Shown here: in pieces, positions 1 to 8,990 of the stretch
Numbering within the stretch: the stretch's first letter is position 1
Layout: each line of letters starts with the position of its first letter
NCBI GenBank assembly: GCA_965216365.1
Contig: CBDCFT010000027.1
Location: 67,564 to 131,563, forward strand
Reading direction: 5' to 3'
Origin: CBDCFT01 sp965216365
GTDB taxonomy: Bacteria > Pseudomonadota > Gammaproteobacteria > Arenicellales > CBDCFT01
DNA length: 64,000 nt
Notes under the pieces: model-generated
What the model was told of the DNA's origin: nothing
Seen by the model: the letters and a program-made list of their open reading frames with translations, nothing else
The model's database searches: none
Position numbers and translations under genes: made by a program

Positions 1-66
1 GAGTACGACAAACTGGCCAATCAACTCGTTGATTTGGCGCATTCTGAAAAGGGTTCATCGCGCTAA
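1..66 (+). CDS. C-terminal end of an unidentified protein (partial)
   Basis: The window opens inside a plus-strand reading frame in frame 1 that gives 21 residues ending in HSEKGSSR before a TAA stop at 64-66. The fragment is too short and too ordinary to assign to a family. It lies upstream of the soxK-like gene and probably belongs to a separate transcript, since about 210 bases without a gene follow. Confidence 0.5.
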   Translation, partial: EYDKLANQLVDLAHSEKGSSR

Positions 67-280
67 GCTTCGTCTTGCGGGAGTCCGTTTTACCCCTATC
101 TGGATAGGCCACACACACTACCCTACCCCGAATGCAGTCTATGCCTGGCCTGAAGAAACCGGTTTAGTGACAGGGTACAAATAAATTTGTTTCATTTAGA
201 CTTACGGTATTGTGATTCGCTACTAATTTCGCTAAAAATAACCCAACTTTGAAAGATTTGTTTCTACAGGAGGAATAGTT

Positions 281-631
281 ATGAAAAATTTATTTGCGCT
301 TGTTGCCATACTCTCAATCACCGCTTGTGGGACCATGAGTAGCGGTGTGCAAGCCGACGACAAGGCTGCGCAAGTCGACAAGGCGATCCAGATGGCCGAG
401 ACCGAGCTCGCCGCAGCCGAGGAATCGGGACATGTATGGCGCTTGATTGATCCGGCAACCGGTAGCGGGTCTGAAGATCTGAGTAAACTTCTGGAAGCCG
501 CGAAAGAAAAACAGGCAGCCGGTGAACTGGATGAAGCACTGCGCATCGCCAACCGTGTCGCCGAATCGGCTAAATTGGGACAAGAACAGGCTGAACAACA
601 GGCTAACGCTGAGCCGTTCTACAACGAGTAA
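281..631 (+). CDS. soxK: SoxK-like SoxXA-binding lipoprotein
   Basis: Small 116-residue exported protein. The N-terminus ends in a lipobox (SITAC, Cys16), so it is probably a lipid-anchored periplasmic protein. The mature part is Ala/Glu/Lys-rich and helical, with the pattern AxETELAAAEESGHVWR followed by EAAKEKQAAGELDEALRIAN. This matches SoxXA-binding proteins, which promote SoxXA assembly or activity in gammaproteobacterial sulfur oxidisers. An AGGAGG ribosome site precedes the ATG. A strong terminator follows, so it forms its own transcript next to soxXYZA. The family call rests on sequence character and on the sox neighbours; a generic small lipoprotein is the alternative. Confidence 0.72.
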   Translation: MKNLFALVAILSITACGTMSSGVQADDKAAQVDKAIQMAETELAAAEESGHVWRLIDPATGSGSEDLSKLLEAAKEKQAAGELDEALRIANRVAESAKLGQEQAEQQANAEPFYNE

Positions 632-660
632 TGCGGTAATAAATATAAAGGTTTGAAACT

Positions 661-694
661 AAAACACCCGCGGAATTGCGGGTGTTTTTATTTA
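661..694 (+). terminator. Rho-independent terminator after soxK
   Basis: An 11-bp stem (661-671 with 678-688) encloses the loop GGAATT and is followed by a T-rich run. It lies 30 bases after the soxK-like stop codon. Confidence 0.85.
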
Positions 695-816
695 TGTTTT
701 TATTTAAATTCGCGCGATTACGACGTTTATGGCATCGCGAAGTGTACAACCATCAGCTTCCGCGGCGCACGTTTAAGGCAAGTTACAAGCTAAATAAAGC
801 AGTATTTAGTAACAGT

Positions 817-1047
817 CTAGCTTTTTTTCAATCGAAAATGAAACTCGCCATCGCTTTCACTTGATTCCAGCAATTCATTGCCGGTTTGACTGGCAAAAGC
901 TTCGAAATCCTTGACCGACCCGGGATCAGTCGCCATGATTCTTAAAATCTGCCCGCTCTCCAAACCGTTAATGGCTTTGCGGGCGCGCAATATCGGCAAC
1001 GGGCAATTCAGGCCCCGGGCATCGAGTTCTTGATCAAATTCGGACAT
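817..1047 (-). CDS. tusA: TusA-family sulfur carrier protein
   Basis: A 76-residue protein starting MSEFDQELDARGLNCPLP. The Cys-Pro-x-Pro motif (CPLP) in the first strand-helix turn is the TusA signature, and its Cys carries a persulfide. TusA proteins move sulfane sulfur between cytoplasmic enzymes in sulfur oxidisers and in tRNA thiolation. I chose the internal ATG at 1047 because the longer upstream extension has no TusA similarity. It lies on the opposite strand between soxK and soxX. Here it is probably part of sulfur trafficking rather than tRNA modification, but that is inference from the neighbourhood. Confidence 0.88.
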   Translation of the reverse strand: MSEFDQELDARGLNCPLPILRARKAINGLESGQILRIMATDPGSVKDFEAFASQTGNELLESSESDGEFHFRLKKS

Positions 1048-1350
1048 AAACAGGTTTTCTCCGTACAAATCAGGTAAATGTTTACTGGCCCGGCGACAAA
1101 ACAGTGCATCACGATCGTCAGGCTGACCACGCATAATACTCTAACAGCCAAATTATGCCCACAATTGACCTGGCTCAATAACTACCCCTTGTGCCAATAT
1201 CAAATATCCCTATTTGAATACTTCACTCGCCACTGCAAAGCTTGTTATTCTACGCGTGGGACACCACGGGGTTAATGAATGATGGCCTCTAGTAACAAAC
1301 CCGACCGGATTAATAATTGGTTTTAAAACTATCGAGTACCGGAGGATTTA

Positions 1351-1773
1351 ATGACGTATAAAAGTATTGTATTCAGCGCGACTATAGTGTCTTTACTGTC
1401 GTTCGCGATGCCACACCTCAATTCTTCCGCATTCGCGGAATCCTTTCCCACAGACAAAGACTGCAAGAAAGTCGAAAATCCTGATGCGGTAATGAAAGGC
1501 TGGTGTGTCGCCATCGACCGCAGGAAAGGCAATTGCCTGGCCTGTCACACCATGACCGTGAATCCCTGGCCAGAGGGCTTGCCACCGGGTGGCAATATCG
1601 CGCCGCCGCTGGTTGCCATGAAACAACGTTTTCCTGACCAGGAAAAACTACGCGCGCAAGTCTGGGACGCGACCGAGGTTAATCCGAATTCAGTCATGCC
1701 GCCGTTTGGCAAACATAAACTTATTAGCGACGAAGATATCGATAACATTGTCGCTTTTCTTCTCACCATATAA
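1351..1773 (+). CDS. soxX: SoxX, monoheme c-type cytochrome of SoxXA
   Basis: A 140-residue protein with a Sec signal peptide (about residues 1-29). It has one heme-binding site CLACH (Cys62, Cys65, His66) and a likely axial Met116 in NSVMPPFG, the usual SoxX arrangement. SoxX pairs with SoxA to attach thiosulfate oxidatively to SoxY in the periplasm and accepts the electrons. A GGAGG ribosome site lies before the ATG. It is the first gene of a soxX-Y-Z-A string with gaps of about 30-50 bases, so co-transcription is likely. Confidence 0.95.
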   Translation: MTYKSIVFSATIVSLLSFAMPHLNSSAFAESFPTDKDCKKVENPDAVMKGWCVAIDRRKGNCLACHTMTVNPWPEGLPPGGNIAPPLVAMKQRFPDQEKLRAQVWDATEVNPNSVMPPFGKHKLISDEDIDNIVAFLLTI

Positions 1774-1822
1774 ATCTTTTTACATTCAAATCACTCAGTC
1801 GGAGTCAGTGAGGTAACGAAAC

Positions 1823-2290
1823 ATGCAACGACGACTTTTCTTAAGAAAAACCCTGGGCGCAGGTGCATTGCTTTTAGCGGGCGGTGCAGGCGCATTAAAA
1901 TCACTCGTGGCCCATGCGTTGGAATGGCCGGCCGCATTGTTCGAACTTGAAAACGAATCCGATCTGGTTAAAAACATGTTCGGTGACGCCGAGATTGCCG
2001 AAAGCAGCGACGTGGTGATCAAAGCGCCGTTGCAGGCGGAAAACGGCGCTGTGGTACCGATCAAGGTAAGCACCAGCCTGCCGGACACGACAATGATTGC
2101 GATTGTGGTGGAGAAAAATCCGGTACCACTCATAAGCTCGATCAACTTGAGCGAGAGCGCCGGCGGTTTTTACAGCGCGCGAATTAAAATGGGCGAAACA
2201 TCGAATGTAACCGCCTTCGTCAGCGCGGGCGATAAAGTATACAAGGCATCCCAAGAGATTAAAGTTACCGTCGGAGGTTGTGGCGGCTAA
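1823..2290 (+). CDS. soxY: SoxY, covalent sulfur carrier subunit
   Basis: A 155-residue protein with a Tat-type leader (RRLFLRKTLG, then a hydrophobic Ala/Gly stretch). It ends in the conserved swinging-arm tail VGGCGG. Cys153 in that tail is where thiosulfate is attached and oxidised. SoxY folds with SoxZ and carries intermediates between SoxXA, SoxB and other Sox enzymes in the periplasm. It is followed after 32 bases by soxZ, its obligatory partner. Confidence 0.96.
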   Translation: MQRRLFLRKTLGAGALLLAGGAGALKSLVAHALEWPAALFELENESDLVKNMFGDAEIAESSDVVIKAPLQAENGAVVPIKVSTSLPDTTMIAIVVEKNPVPLISSINLSESAGGFYSARIKMGETSNVTAFVSAGDKVYKASQEIKVTVGGCGG

Positions 2291-2322
2291 CACCGGCGCA
2301 CCCTGCAACCAGGAGAAACGTT

Positions 2323-2637
2323 ATGGCATTTACTACCAAGATGAAAATCAAACAAGTGGACGGCGGGCACGATGTTCTTTGTCTGGTCAACCATCCCATG
2401 GAAACCGGCTTACGCAAAGACAGCAAAACCGGTGAACTTGTCCCGGAGCATTTTATTGAAATCATGACATTTCAATTAAATGGCGAAACCGTCGCCGAAG
2501 CCATACTGGGCCAGGGCGTATCGAAAAATCCGTTGATTGGCGTACGCGTAACGAATGCCAAAGCGGGTGACACGCTAAGCGTATCCTGGACAGACAATAA
2601 AGGCGAAACCGGCAGCGCGGAAGCCACGGTTCAGTAG
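2323..2637 (+). CDS. soxZ: SoxZ, SoxY partner subunit
   Basis: A 104-residue protein without a signal peptide, as is usual for SoxZ, which is exported bound to Tat-targeted SoxY. It begins MAFTTKMKIKQVDGG and contains the SoxZ-type NHPMETGLRKD and PEHFIE segments of the immunoglobulin-like fold. The ATG at 2323 follows an AGGAG ribosome site; an upstream in-frame start would overlap soxY and adds no family sequence. It sits between soxY and soxA. Confidence 0.96.
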   Translation: MAFTTKMKIKQVDGGHDVLCLVNHPMETGLRKDSKTGELVPEHFIEIMTFQLNGETVAEAILGQGVSKNPLIGVRVTNAKAGDTLSVSWTDNKGETGSAEATVQ

Positions 2638-2672
2638 CTAAAAACTTACAATTGGTATCTGGAGGAAATAAA

Positions 2673-3524
2673 ATGAAACGATTAGCGTTAACTGTCGTTG
2701 CAGCAAGTTTGTCTTTCGGCACTATGCTCAATGCAAACGCCGGCACTGTTGAAGAAGATATCGCGGCTTTCCAGGGCTATTTTCAAAAACGGTTTCCCGA
2801 CGTTGAATTAACGGCCTACCAGGATGGTGTTAATTCCCTGCCTCAATACGAACATCGCCGGGCAAATTGGGAAATTTTGATGGAGTTCCCCCCGTACGAG
2901 CCGGAAATGGATATCGCCCGGGAAGAATGGGCAACGCCGTTCGCTAATGGCAAAACATTTGCCGATTGCTTCGCCGACAAGCCACCGGCTAATCAGTACC
3001 CCTACTATAATGCGGAAACGGATGATCTGCATACGGTGGAAGGCGACATTAACGCCTGTCTCGAAGCCAACGGCGAAGAACCGATCGAAAATCTAAAAAA
3101 CGGTAAAATCGCGCGTCTGGTCGCGGCATTCAGGGAACAATTCAATGGGCAACCCATGGCCATCGATGTCAGTAGCGAGGGCGCGCAGGACTGGTACGAG
3201 AAAGGTAAAAAGTTTTATTGGACCAAGCGCGGCCAACTTAATTTCGCCTGCGCCGATTGTCACGTGCACAGCGCGGGACAAAGCATTCGCGGCGATGTAT
3301 TAAGCGCAGGCTTGGGTCACACCACCGGCTTCCCGGTTTATCGCACCAAGTGGGCGGTTGCAGGCAAACCCTGGGGTACCGTGCATCGTCGTTACGAAGG
3401 TTGCAACAAACAGGTGCGTGCAAGACCATTCAAACCGCAAAGTGCTGAGTACAAGGCTCTTGAGTTCTACGAAGCCGTAATGAATACCGGCGTCCCGCTC
3501 AAAGCACCTAGCCAGCGCCAATAG
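2673..3524 (+). CDS. soxA: SoxA, cytochrome subunit of SoxXA (L-cysteine S-thiosulfotransferase)
   Basis: A 283-residue protein with a Sec signal (about residues 1-23). It has one intact heme site, CADCH (Cys193, Cys196, His197). The active-site heme ligand is probably Cys244 in RYEGCN, the residue that becomes persulfidated. The N-terminal heme site of diheme SoxA is missing; two cysteines (Cys99 and Cys129) remain where a structural disulfide is found in monoheme SoxA. With SoxX it conjugates thiosulfate to SoxY. GGAGG lies just before the ATG, and a terminator follows. Confidence 0.95.
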   Translation: MKRLALTVVAASLSFGTMLNANAGTVEEDIAAFQGYFQKRFPDVELTAYQDGVNSLPQYEHRRANWEILMEFPPYEPEMDIAREEWATPFANGKTFADCFADKPPANQYPYYNAETDDLHTVEGDINACLEANGEEPIENLKNGKIARLVAAFREQFNGQPMAIDVSSEGAQDWYEKGKKFYWTKRGQLNFACADCHVHSAGQSIRGDVLSAGLGHTTGFPVYRTKWAVAGKPWGTVHRRYEGCNKQVRARPFKPQSAEYKALEFYEAVMNTGVPLKAPSQRQ

Positions 3525-3555
3525 CAACAAAGTTAGTGAGTTAAGTTATAAACGT

Positions 3556-3590
3556 ATAGCCTGATCAGAACTGGTCAGGCTATTTTTTTA
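3556..3590 (+). terminator. Terminator after soxXYZA
   Basis: A 9-bp stem (ATAGCCTGA at 3556-3564 paired with 3575-3583) is followed by seven Ts. It separates soxA from soxB, so soxB probably has its own promoter within 3590-3628 or depends on read-through. Confidence 0.8.
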
Positions 3591-3628
3591 TCTACTCGTT
3601 TTGACGATCTAATCAGGGAGTAACGTCC

Positions 3629-5374
3629 ATGAGCCTGACACGCAGAGAATTCCTACAAACAATGGCCGCTGCGAGTGCTGCTGGTCTGCCGCTTAGCGGT
3701 TGGAGCGATTCAACAGCTCCCTACGATGTTCCCGCATTCGGAAACGTCTCGCTAATGCATTTCACCGATTGTCATGCCCAACTACTGCCGATTTATTTTC
3801 GTGAACCGAATATCAACATTGGCATCGGCGAAGCCATCGGCAAACCACCGCATATTGTCGGTGATCAATTTCTCGACCATTTTAATGTCAGCCCCGGATC
3901 CCAGAATGCGCACGCATTCACTTATCTGAATTTCGAAGAAGCAGCCCGGAAATACGGAAAAGTCGGTGGGTTCGCACATCTCGCCACACTGGTAAAAAAA
4001 CTCCGTAGTCAACGCCCGGGAAGTTTATTGCTGGATGGTGGCGACACGTGGCAAGGTTCAGCGACTGCCTTATGGACCAAGGGTCAGGACATGGTCGATG
4101 CGTGCAAATTGTTAGGCGTCGATATCATGACCGGTCATTGGGAATTCACTTATGGCACAGACCGTGTCCACGAAATCATTAATAACGAACTTAAAGACGA
4201 TATCGAATTCATCGCGCAAAACGTATATCTGACCGAGGACGCGCAATTCGATGAAAAGCCAGCGTTTGATACCAATACCGGTCTGGTGTTCAAGCCTTAC
4301 ACCCTGCGCGAAATCAACGGTGTGTCAGTAGGCATCATTGGTCAGTCGTTTCCATACACCACTATCGCGAATCCACGTTATTTAATCGAAGACTGGAGTT
4401 TCGGTATTCGTGACGAACAGATGCAGGCAACGGTGGATGAAGTGAAAGGCAAAGGAGCGCAGGTTGTCGTCGTGCTGTCGCACAACGGCATGGATGTCGA
4501 TTTAAAAATGGCCAGCCGCGTCAGCGGCATCGACGCAATACTGGGTGGTCATACCCATGATGGCGTACCTGAACCCGCGGTAATTGACAATCCGGGCGGT
4601 AAAACAATCGTCATTAACTCCGGTTCAAACGGTAAATTTTTATCCGTGCTCGATCTCGATGTTAAGGACGGGCGCGTTGCGGATTTTCGCTTCAAAATGC
4701 TACCGGTGTTTTCCAATCTGCTGGAAGCGGACGCGGAAATGACGGCTTACATCGACAAGGTGCGCGCGCCATACACAGACCAATTATCAGAAGTTCTCGC
4801 GACGACAGACACGACGCTCTACCGGCGTGGCAACTTCATCGGTACATTTGATCAGGTTATCGTCGATGCCATGATGGCAGTGCAGGATGCTGAAATCGCT
4901 TTTTCTCCGGGTTTTCGCTGGGGCACCAGCGTTCTGCCCGGCGACCCGATCACTATGGAACGACTCATGGATCAGACCGCGATTACCTACGCAAAATCCA
5001 CGCTTAACGAAATGACCGGCGAGAATATTAAGTTGATTCTCGAAGATATCGCGGACAATTTATTCAACCCGGATCCCTATTATCAAATGGGCGGCGACAT
5101 GGTCCGTATCGGTGGTTTGAGATACACCATCGATCCCACAAAAAAAATTGGCAACAGGTTGTCGAACCTGGAACTCAACGGAAAACCGATCGATGCAGCA
5201 AAAACCTACAGGGTTGCCGGGTGGGCCAGTGTTAACCCACAACCGGATGAACTTCCGGATATCTGGGAGACTGTCGCCGAATATTTACGTGATAAGAAAA
5301 CAATAAGCGGCGTCTCGGCCAATATTCCGGTTGTAAAGGGTATTGAAGGAAATCCGGGATTTGTACTGACTTAA
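3629..5374 (+). CDS. soxB: SoxB, thiosulfohydrolase
   Basis: A 581-residue protein with a Tat leader (TRREFLQTM). It has the dimanganese metallophosphoesterase/5'-nucleotidase fold: metal-binding motifs HFTDCHAQLLP near residue 44, DGGDTWQGSA near 136, GHWEFTYG near 171, and GGHTHD near 307, then a 5'-nucleotidase-like C-terminal domain. SoxB hydrolyses the terminal sulfone of SoxY-bound intermediates to sulfate. Length and motifs match full-length family members. The end of the gene carries a short tandem duplication (TTTGTACTGACTTA occurs twice, 5360-5392), leaving a second stop just downstream. No soxCD is present in the window, which fits organisms that store sulfur. Confidence 0.97.
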   Translation: MSLTRREFLQTMAAASAAGLPLSGWSDSTAPYDVPAFGNVSLMHFTDCHAQLLPIYFREPNINIGIGEAIGKPPHIVGDQFLDHFNVSPGSQNAHAFTYLNFEEAARKYGKVGGFAHLATLVKKLRSQRPGSLLLDGGDTWQGSATALWTKGQDMVDACKLLGVDIMTGHWEFTYGTDRVHEIINNELKDDIEFIAQNVYLTEDAQFDEKPAFDTNTGLVFKPYTLREINGVSVGIIGQSFPYTTIANPRYLIEDWSFGIRDEQMQATVDEVKGKGAQVVVVLSHNGMDVDLKMASRVSGIDAILGGHTHDGVPEPAVIDNPGGKTIVINSGSNGKFLSVLDLDVKDGRVADFRFKMLPVFSNLLEADAEMTAYIDKVRAPYTDQLSEVLATTDTTLYRRGNFIGTFDQVIVDAMMAVQDAEIAFSPGFRWGTSVLPGDPITMERLMDQTAITYAKSTLNEMTGENIKLILEDIADNLFNPDPYYQMGGDMVRIGGLRYTIDPTKKIGNRLSNLELNGKPIDAAKTYRVAGWASVNPQPDELPDIWETVAEYLRDKKTISGVSANIPVVKGIEGNPGFVLT

Positions 5375-5458
5375 GATTTGTACTGACTTAGATAGAGTTT
5401 AACAACAACGGGACTCACACCCCGCCCTCAATTGAAGTCCGGGTAACCGCGCTTGATT

Positions 5459-5767
5459 TTATTGAGGGCAAAAATTCTTATACAAGAAAGATACCAGCTT
5501 GGTCACATCTTTATTGATAATCGAATAAAAAATGGTTTGTGCCTCTCGTCTGTTTTCCACCATCCTGGTGTTCTTCAGCAATCCGAGTTGCTGAGAAACA
5601 ATGACCTGGCTTACGTTTAACGAACGGGCCAACTCGCCGACTGACTTTTCGCCATCAATTAGTTGACACAAAATGAGTAACCGGTTGCGATTAGATAGAA
5701 GTTTCAACAAGTTACTAACATCAGTTGCTGCTTCTTCCATCGAGCTCAGGTTCATTTTTGACGACAT
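5459..5767 (-). CDS. SqrR/BigR-type ArsR-family persulfide-responsive repressor
   Basis: A 102-residue winged-helix protein of the ArsR/SmtB family. The DNA-recognition helix is around NVSQVIVSQQLGLLK. Two cysteines, Cys34 (LLILCQL) and Cys100 (NFCPQ), are 66 residues apart. That is the same spacing as the two redox cysteines of the sulfide-responsive repressor SqrR (Cys41 and Cys107), and the motif DGEKSVGELARSL is typical of the SqrR/BigR/YgaV group. These repressors leave DNA when reactive sulfur links the two cysteines. It is transcribed away from the MNP-repeat/YedE/DsrE operon, with an AT-rich spacer between. Control of that operon is inferred. Confidence 0.82.
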   Translation of the reverse strand: MSSKMNLSSMEEAATDVSNLLKLLSNRNRLLILCQLIDGEKSVGELARSLNVSQVIVSQQLGLLKNTRMVENRREAQTIFYSIINKDVTKLVSFLYKNFCPQ

Positions 5768-5800
5768 GCGCTGGGGTGTTTGGTTACGGTAAGCTAAATA

Positions 5801-5826
5801 TTATGATTTATATAAATATATCATAA
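5801..5826. promoter_or_regulatory. Inverted repeat, candidate operator of the SqrR-like gene
   Basis: Arms TTATGAT (5801-5807) and ATCATAA (5820-5826) flank a very AT-rich 12-bp core, starting 34 bases upstream of the repressor start codon. This is a plausible autoregulatory site. The general AT-richness of the spacer lowers confidence. Confidence 0.35.
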
Positions 5827-5993
5827 TATAATAACTATAGTATTATTATTCGCATCGTTGCTAAGACACCAAGTGTTTTTCAGAAAAAGGATAACTAAGA
5901 CGCTACAAACCCAAAACGTCTTTCGATTAATCGTGAACTGCATCGCTAACACGAGCGGTACAGCGCAGCGGTTATCCCCGATGGAGGAAATTC

Positions 5994-6010
5994 ATATCTA
6001 ATATAGATAT
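5994..6010. promoter_or_regulatory. 17-bp palindrome upstream of the MNP-repeat operon
   Basis: The sequence ATATCTA-ATA-TAGATAT is a perfect 7+3+7 palindrome, 112 bases before the MNP-repeat start codon. It is the best dyad in the 354-base spacer (5768-6121), which otherwise contains only AT-rich promoter-like sequence and no gene. A repressor site is plausible, but which protein binds is not shown. Confidence 0.4.
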
Positions 6011-6121
6011 TATATCCAGCACGTCGCTGTATTAATCTCATCCCTGCTCAGACTTCGATTAAACGCAATTGCCCACAAACCTTGAATACAAGCAATATTC
6101 GCCCCTCTGGAGGTTAACGCC

Positions 6122-6853
6122 ATGTTAAGACACGTTTTAATGCACTCACTTCTAACCGCTAGCTTGGTTTTCGGGCCAACCGTGGTAGCACAGGATCAGA
6201 ACAAACAGCCGGATATGACCCAAATGATGCAGAACATGATGCAGGGGCTACAGCCAAACAATCAACAACCTGCGCCTCAGCAACTACCGGGCCATGGATA
6301 TCAAAACCCCATGATGATGGCGCCCGGCATGGGAAATCCCATGATGGGCGGCGCAGCCAACCCCATGATGAACATGAATACGCTAATGAATCCCATGACC
6401 ATGATGATGAACCCCATGATGATGGCTCCGATGATGGGAATGATGGCTCCCGGCATAATGGCACCCGGCATGGGAAACCCCATGATGAGCATGATGCACC
6501 CACCCAACTGGGTAAACCCCAATACCTATTCACAATTCATGTCTCCCAACGCATACATGTCCATGATGAATCCAATGTCATATATGGCGTTTATGAACCC
6601 CGGCACTTACCAATCGTTAATGAACCCTAACTCCTACCTGCAGTTCATGAACCCATCTACTTATGGACCAATGCTAAACCCGCAAACCTACCTGCACGCG
6701 ATGGACCCGAATGGCCAAATGCAGATGATGGCGCCAATAATGGATCCGGAAACGTACACAAATTTTTATAACGATTGGATGAAAAAATTCGGCGACTTAG
6801 TCCCTACTCAAAAAGATAGTGGCGGACAAGCCGGAAGCAGCGCCGAACAATAA
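6122..6853 (+). CDS. Exported methionine-rich MNP-repeat protein A
   Basis: A 243-residue protein with a signal peptide (cleavage likely near VVAQDQ). Residues about 60-125 are a Met/Pro/Gly/Asn tract (NPMMMAPGMGNPMM). Residues about 130-225 are imperfect nonapeptides of the form M-N-P-x-x-Y-x-x-aromatic or Met, such as MNPMSYMAF, MNPGTYQSL and MNPSTYGPM. No cysteine is seen. It begins a four-gene plus-strand run with DUF302, YeeE/YedE and DsrE proteins. Low complexity, a signal peptide and Met/Asn/Pro/Tyr richness recall sulfur-globule envelope proteins, which fits the sox/fcc setting. That function is inferred. Related proteins lie at 20.4, 21.8 and 24.1 kb. Confidence 0.8.
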   Translation: MLRHVLMHSLLTASLVFGPTVVAQDQNKQPDMTQMMQNMMQGLQPNNQQPAPQQLPGHGYQNPMMMAPGMGNPMMGGAANPMMNMNTLMNPMTMMMNPMMMAPMMGMMAPGIMAPGMGNPMMSMMHPPNWVNPNTYSQFMSPNAYMSMMNPMSYMAFMNPGTYQSLMNPNSYLQFMNPSTYGPMLNPQTYLHAMDPNGQMQMMAPIMDPETYTNFYNDWMKKFGDLVPTQKDSGGQAGSSAEQ

Positions 6854-6924
6854 ATTGTTTTTACTTTTTCGCGAATCCGAGTCCGTGTCGCAAAAATTAC
6901 TCACGTCAGGAGGAGACCAAAAAA

Positions 6925-7692
6925 ATGCGTGAAAAAACATATACGACAATAGCAAAACATCTGATTTTATTTGCGGCTTTAACGGTGCTGCCGCTCACCC
7001 ATCCCCTTGCCCAGGAAACGACGGAGCAACCGGAACAATCTGAAACGGAAGAACCGGCGACCACGGTCGAGGATGAATTAAGCCCTCAACCTGAGCTTGG
7101 ACCACGCTTATTGAGTGACATTTCGGAAGAAGCACAAGCGGTACGGCGCCAGCAATTAAAGGAAAGCACCCATCCGGTGCTGCCACCGGTACCCGCTGCC
7201 ATGAAAAAACAAATGTTCGACGCGATGAGCGCGGTCAGCGGCATGTCAATGCGCGAACTGTTTAACTTCATGACATCCAAGAAAAAGGTGGCTGAAGGGA
7301 TCACGTTTGACGAAGTCATCGAGTCGATGGAAATAAAGGCGAACGATGTCAACTTTAAAAAAGTGGGTCACAATATGTTTTGGCGCGATGTCGGTGCCAT
7401 CAGCGGTGTACCGACGTTAAGGGTTGAGGTTTTACAATTCTGCGACGCCACGGTCGGGCGCGCCATGCTCGACTACAGCCCCGAATTTGTCATTTTTATA
7501 CCGTGCCGTATCGCTGTGCTTGAAGACGCGAATGCAGATCTGTGGGTGATGACTTTGGACTGGGACGTGTCCTGGCTCGCCCTGGCCTGGCACCCGGATT
7601 CACAACTCGGAGTAGAACTGAAACAGGAAGCGATTCGTATTCGTGACGCCATGGAAGAAATCATGCACGCCGGCGCAACCGGCGAGTGGTAA
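6925..7692 (+). CDS. Exported DUF302-domain protein
   Basis: A 255-residue protein with a Sec signal (about residues 1-30, ending LAQET), then an acidic Glu/Thr/Pro-rich linker. The C-terminal half has DUF302 character: LRVEVLQFCDATVGRAML, then FVIFIPCRIAVLEDANADLWVMTLD. DUF302 proteins are small alpha/beta proteins often found beside sulfur-oxidation and cytochrome genes; their activity is not established. An AGGAGG ribosome site precedes the ATG. It lies 71 bases after the MNP-repeat gene and 68 bases before the YeeE/YedE gene, so it is probably in the same operon. Confidence 0.78.
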   Translation: MREKTYTTIAKHLILFAALTVLPLTHPLAQETTEQPEQSETEEPATTVEDELSPQPELGPRLLSDISEEAQAVRRQQLKESTHPVLPPVPAAMKKQMFDAMSAVSGMSMRELFNFMTSKKKVAEGITFDEVIESMEIKANDVNFKKVGHNMFWRDVGAISGVPTLRVEVLQFCDATVGRAMLDYSPEFVIFIPCRIAVLEDANADLWVMTLDWDVSWLALAWHPDSQLGVELKQEAIRIRDAMEEIMHAGATGEW

Positions 7693-7760
7693 TTACTTTT
7701 ATCACATACCATCTGACCACAATGGCTCATCGTTAATAGTACAAAACCGCGAAAAAGAAT

Positions 7761-8909
7761 ATGGAATCTGAGGTAATCCATAAAGTCGCGCTATGGGGAT
7801 TTGTTGGCGCTATGGTTTTTGGCGCCGTCGCCAACCGCACCCATTTTTGCACCATGGGCTCTATCAGCGACTGGATAAATATCGGAACTAAGACACGCTT
7901 TCGAACCTGGATGCTGGCGATGGCCTGCGCGCTCGTCGCCACACAAATCATGCAGGCTTTAGGTTGGATTGATTTGCGCCAATCGATTTATTTGACAACT
8001 AACTTTGCGTGGTTAGGGTATATCGTTGGCGGAATCTTGTTTGGTATCGGCATGACTATCGGATCGGGCTGCGGTCAACGCACTCTAGTGAGAGTGGGTG
8101 GCGGTAATCTCAAATCGCTGGTCGTATTACTGATTATGGGTATCACTGCCTATATGACGTTACGCGGGTTACTGGCGTTTGTTCGAATTGAATTTATAGA
8201 CGCCACCAGTATCGATCTGGCGGCATGGGATATCACCGATCAAAGCATTGCCGCCATTATCGGTCAATGGTTCGGCATCAACCGGCAATTCGTTCTGTAT
8301 ACCCTGACGACACTGATAGGCGCAGGCGTAATCTACTTCGCATTCAAAGATCCAGATTACCGCCGGGATTATGAGAGCATTTTGACCGCCGTGGTCATCG
8401 GCGTTCTGGCGGCTGGCGCCTGGTATGTCACTGGCGTCATTGGTAACGACGACTTTGAACCTGTGCCACTGGAAGCCTTGTCCTTTATTGCACCTGCCGG
8501 AAATACCATCAATTACCTGATGACCTACACAGGCTCCACCATCAATTTTGGCATTGCCGTCGTATTCGGTGTTATCTCCGGGTCGCTATTGTATTCTGTC
8601 TTATCGCGTACTTTTCGGATCGAATACTTTGCCTCCCGCCAGGACTTGGTTGCTCACCTGATAGCCGGAGTCTTGATGGGGTTTGGCGGCGTGCTGGCAC
8701 TGGGTTGCACCATTGGCCAGGGAATTTCCGGCATGTCGACTCTGGCGCTGGGTTCGCTCATAGCCTTGTTATCGATTATTTTCGGTTCCGCATTCACGAT
8801 AAAAATGCAATATCATTTGATCGACGACACATTCGGACGCGCCGTCATGCAAACTTTGTCCGATTTCAAGTTGATGCCACGCCTCGCAACCCAGGCAAAC
8901 GAACAATAA
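7761..8909 (+). CDS. YeeE/YedE-family sulfur compound transporter
   Basis: A 382-residue multi-spanning membrane protein. It has the family's two related signatures around paired Gly-Cys motifs: GIGMTIGSGCGQRTLVRVGG in the first half and LALGCTIGQGISGMSTLALG in the second, plus NRTHFCTMG near the N-terminus. Members such as TsuA take up thiosulfate through conserved cysteines; others are linked to persulfide or selenium trafficking. Placement between DUF302 and DsrE-like genes suggests transport of a sulfur species across the inner membrane. Which species cannot be told from the sequence. Confidence 0.88.
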   Translation: MESEVIHKVALWGFVGAMVFGAVANRTHFCTMGSISDWINIGTKTRFRTWMLAMACALVATQIMQALGWIDLRQSIYLTTNFAWLGYIVGGILFGIGMTIGSGCGQRTLVRVGGGNLKSLVVLLIMGITAYMTLRGLLAFVRIEFIDATSIDLAAWDITDQSIAAIIGQWFGINRQFVLYTLTTLIGAGVIYFAFKDPDYRRDYESILTAVVIGVLAAGAWYVTGVIGNDDFEPVPLEALSFIAPAGNTINYLMTYTGSTINFGIAVVFGVISGSLLYSVLSRTFRIEYFASRQDLVAHLIAGVLMGFGGVLALGCTIGQGISGMSTLALGSLIALLSIIFGSAFTIKMQYHLIDDTFGRAVMQTLSDFKLMPRLATQANEQ

Positions 8910-8990
8910 CTGCTTCGATATACAAATAAGTGAATTCCATCTGATTATTGTTGTCTACAACTCAACTCATAACATAACAAAGGAATACAA

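Noticed and set aside
5360..5392. Tandem duplication at the end of soxB
   Set aside because: Only about 16 bases, beyond or at the stop codon, with no effect on the protein; probably a replication slip.
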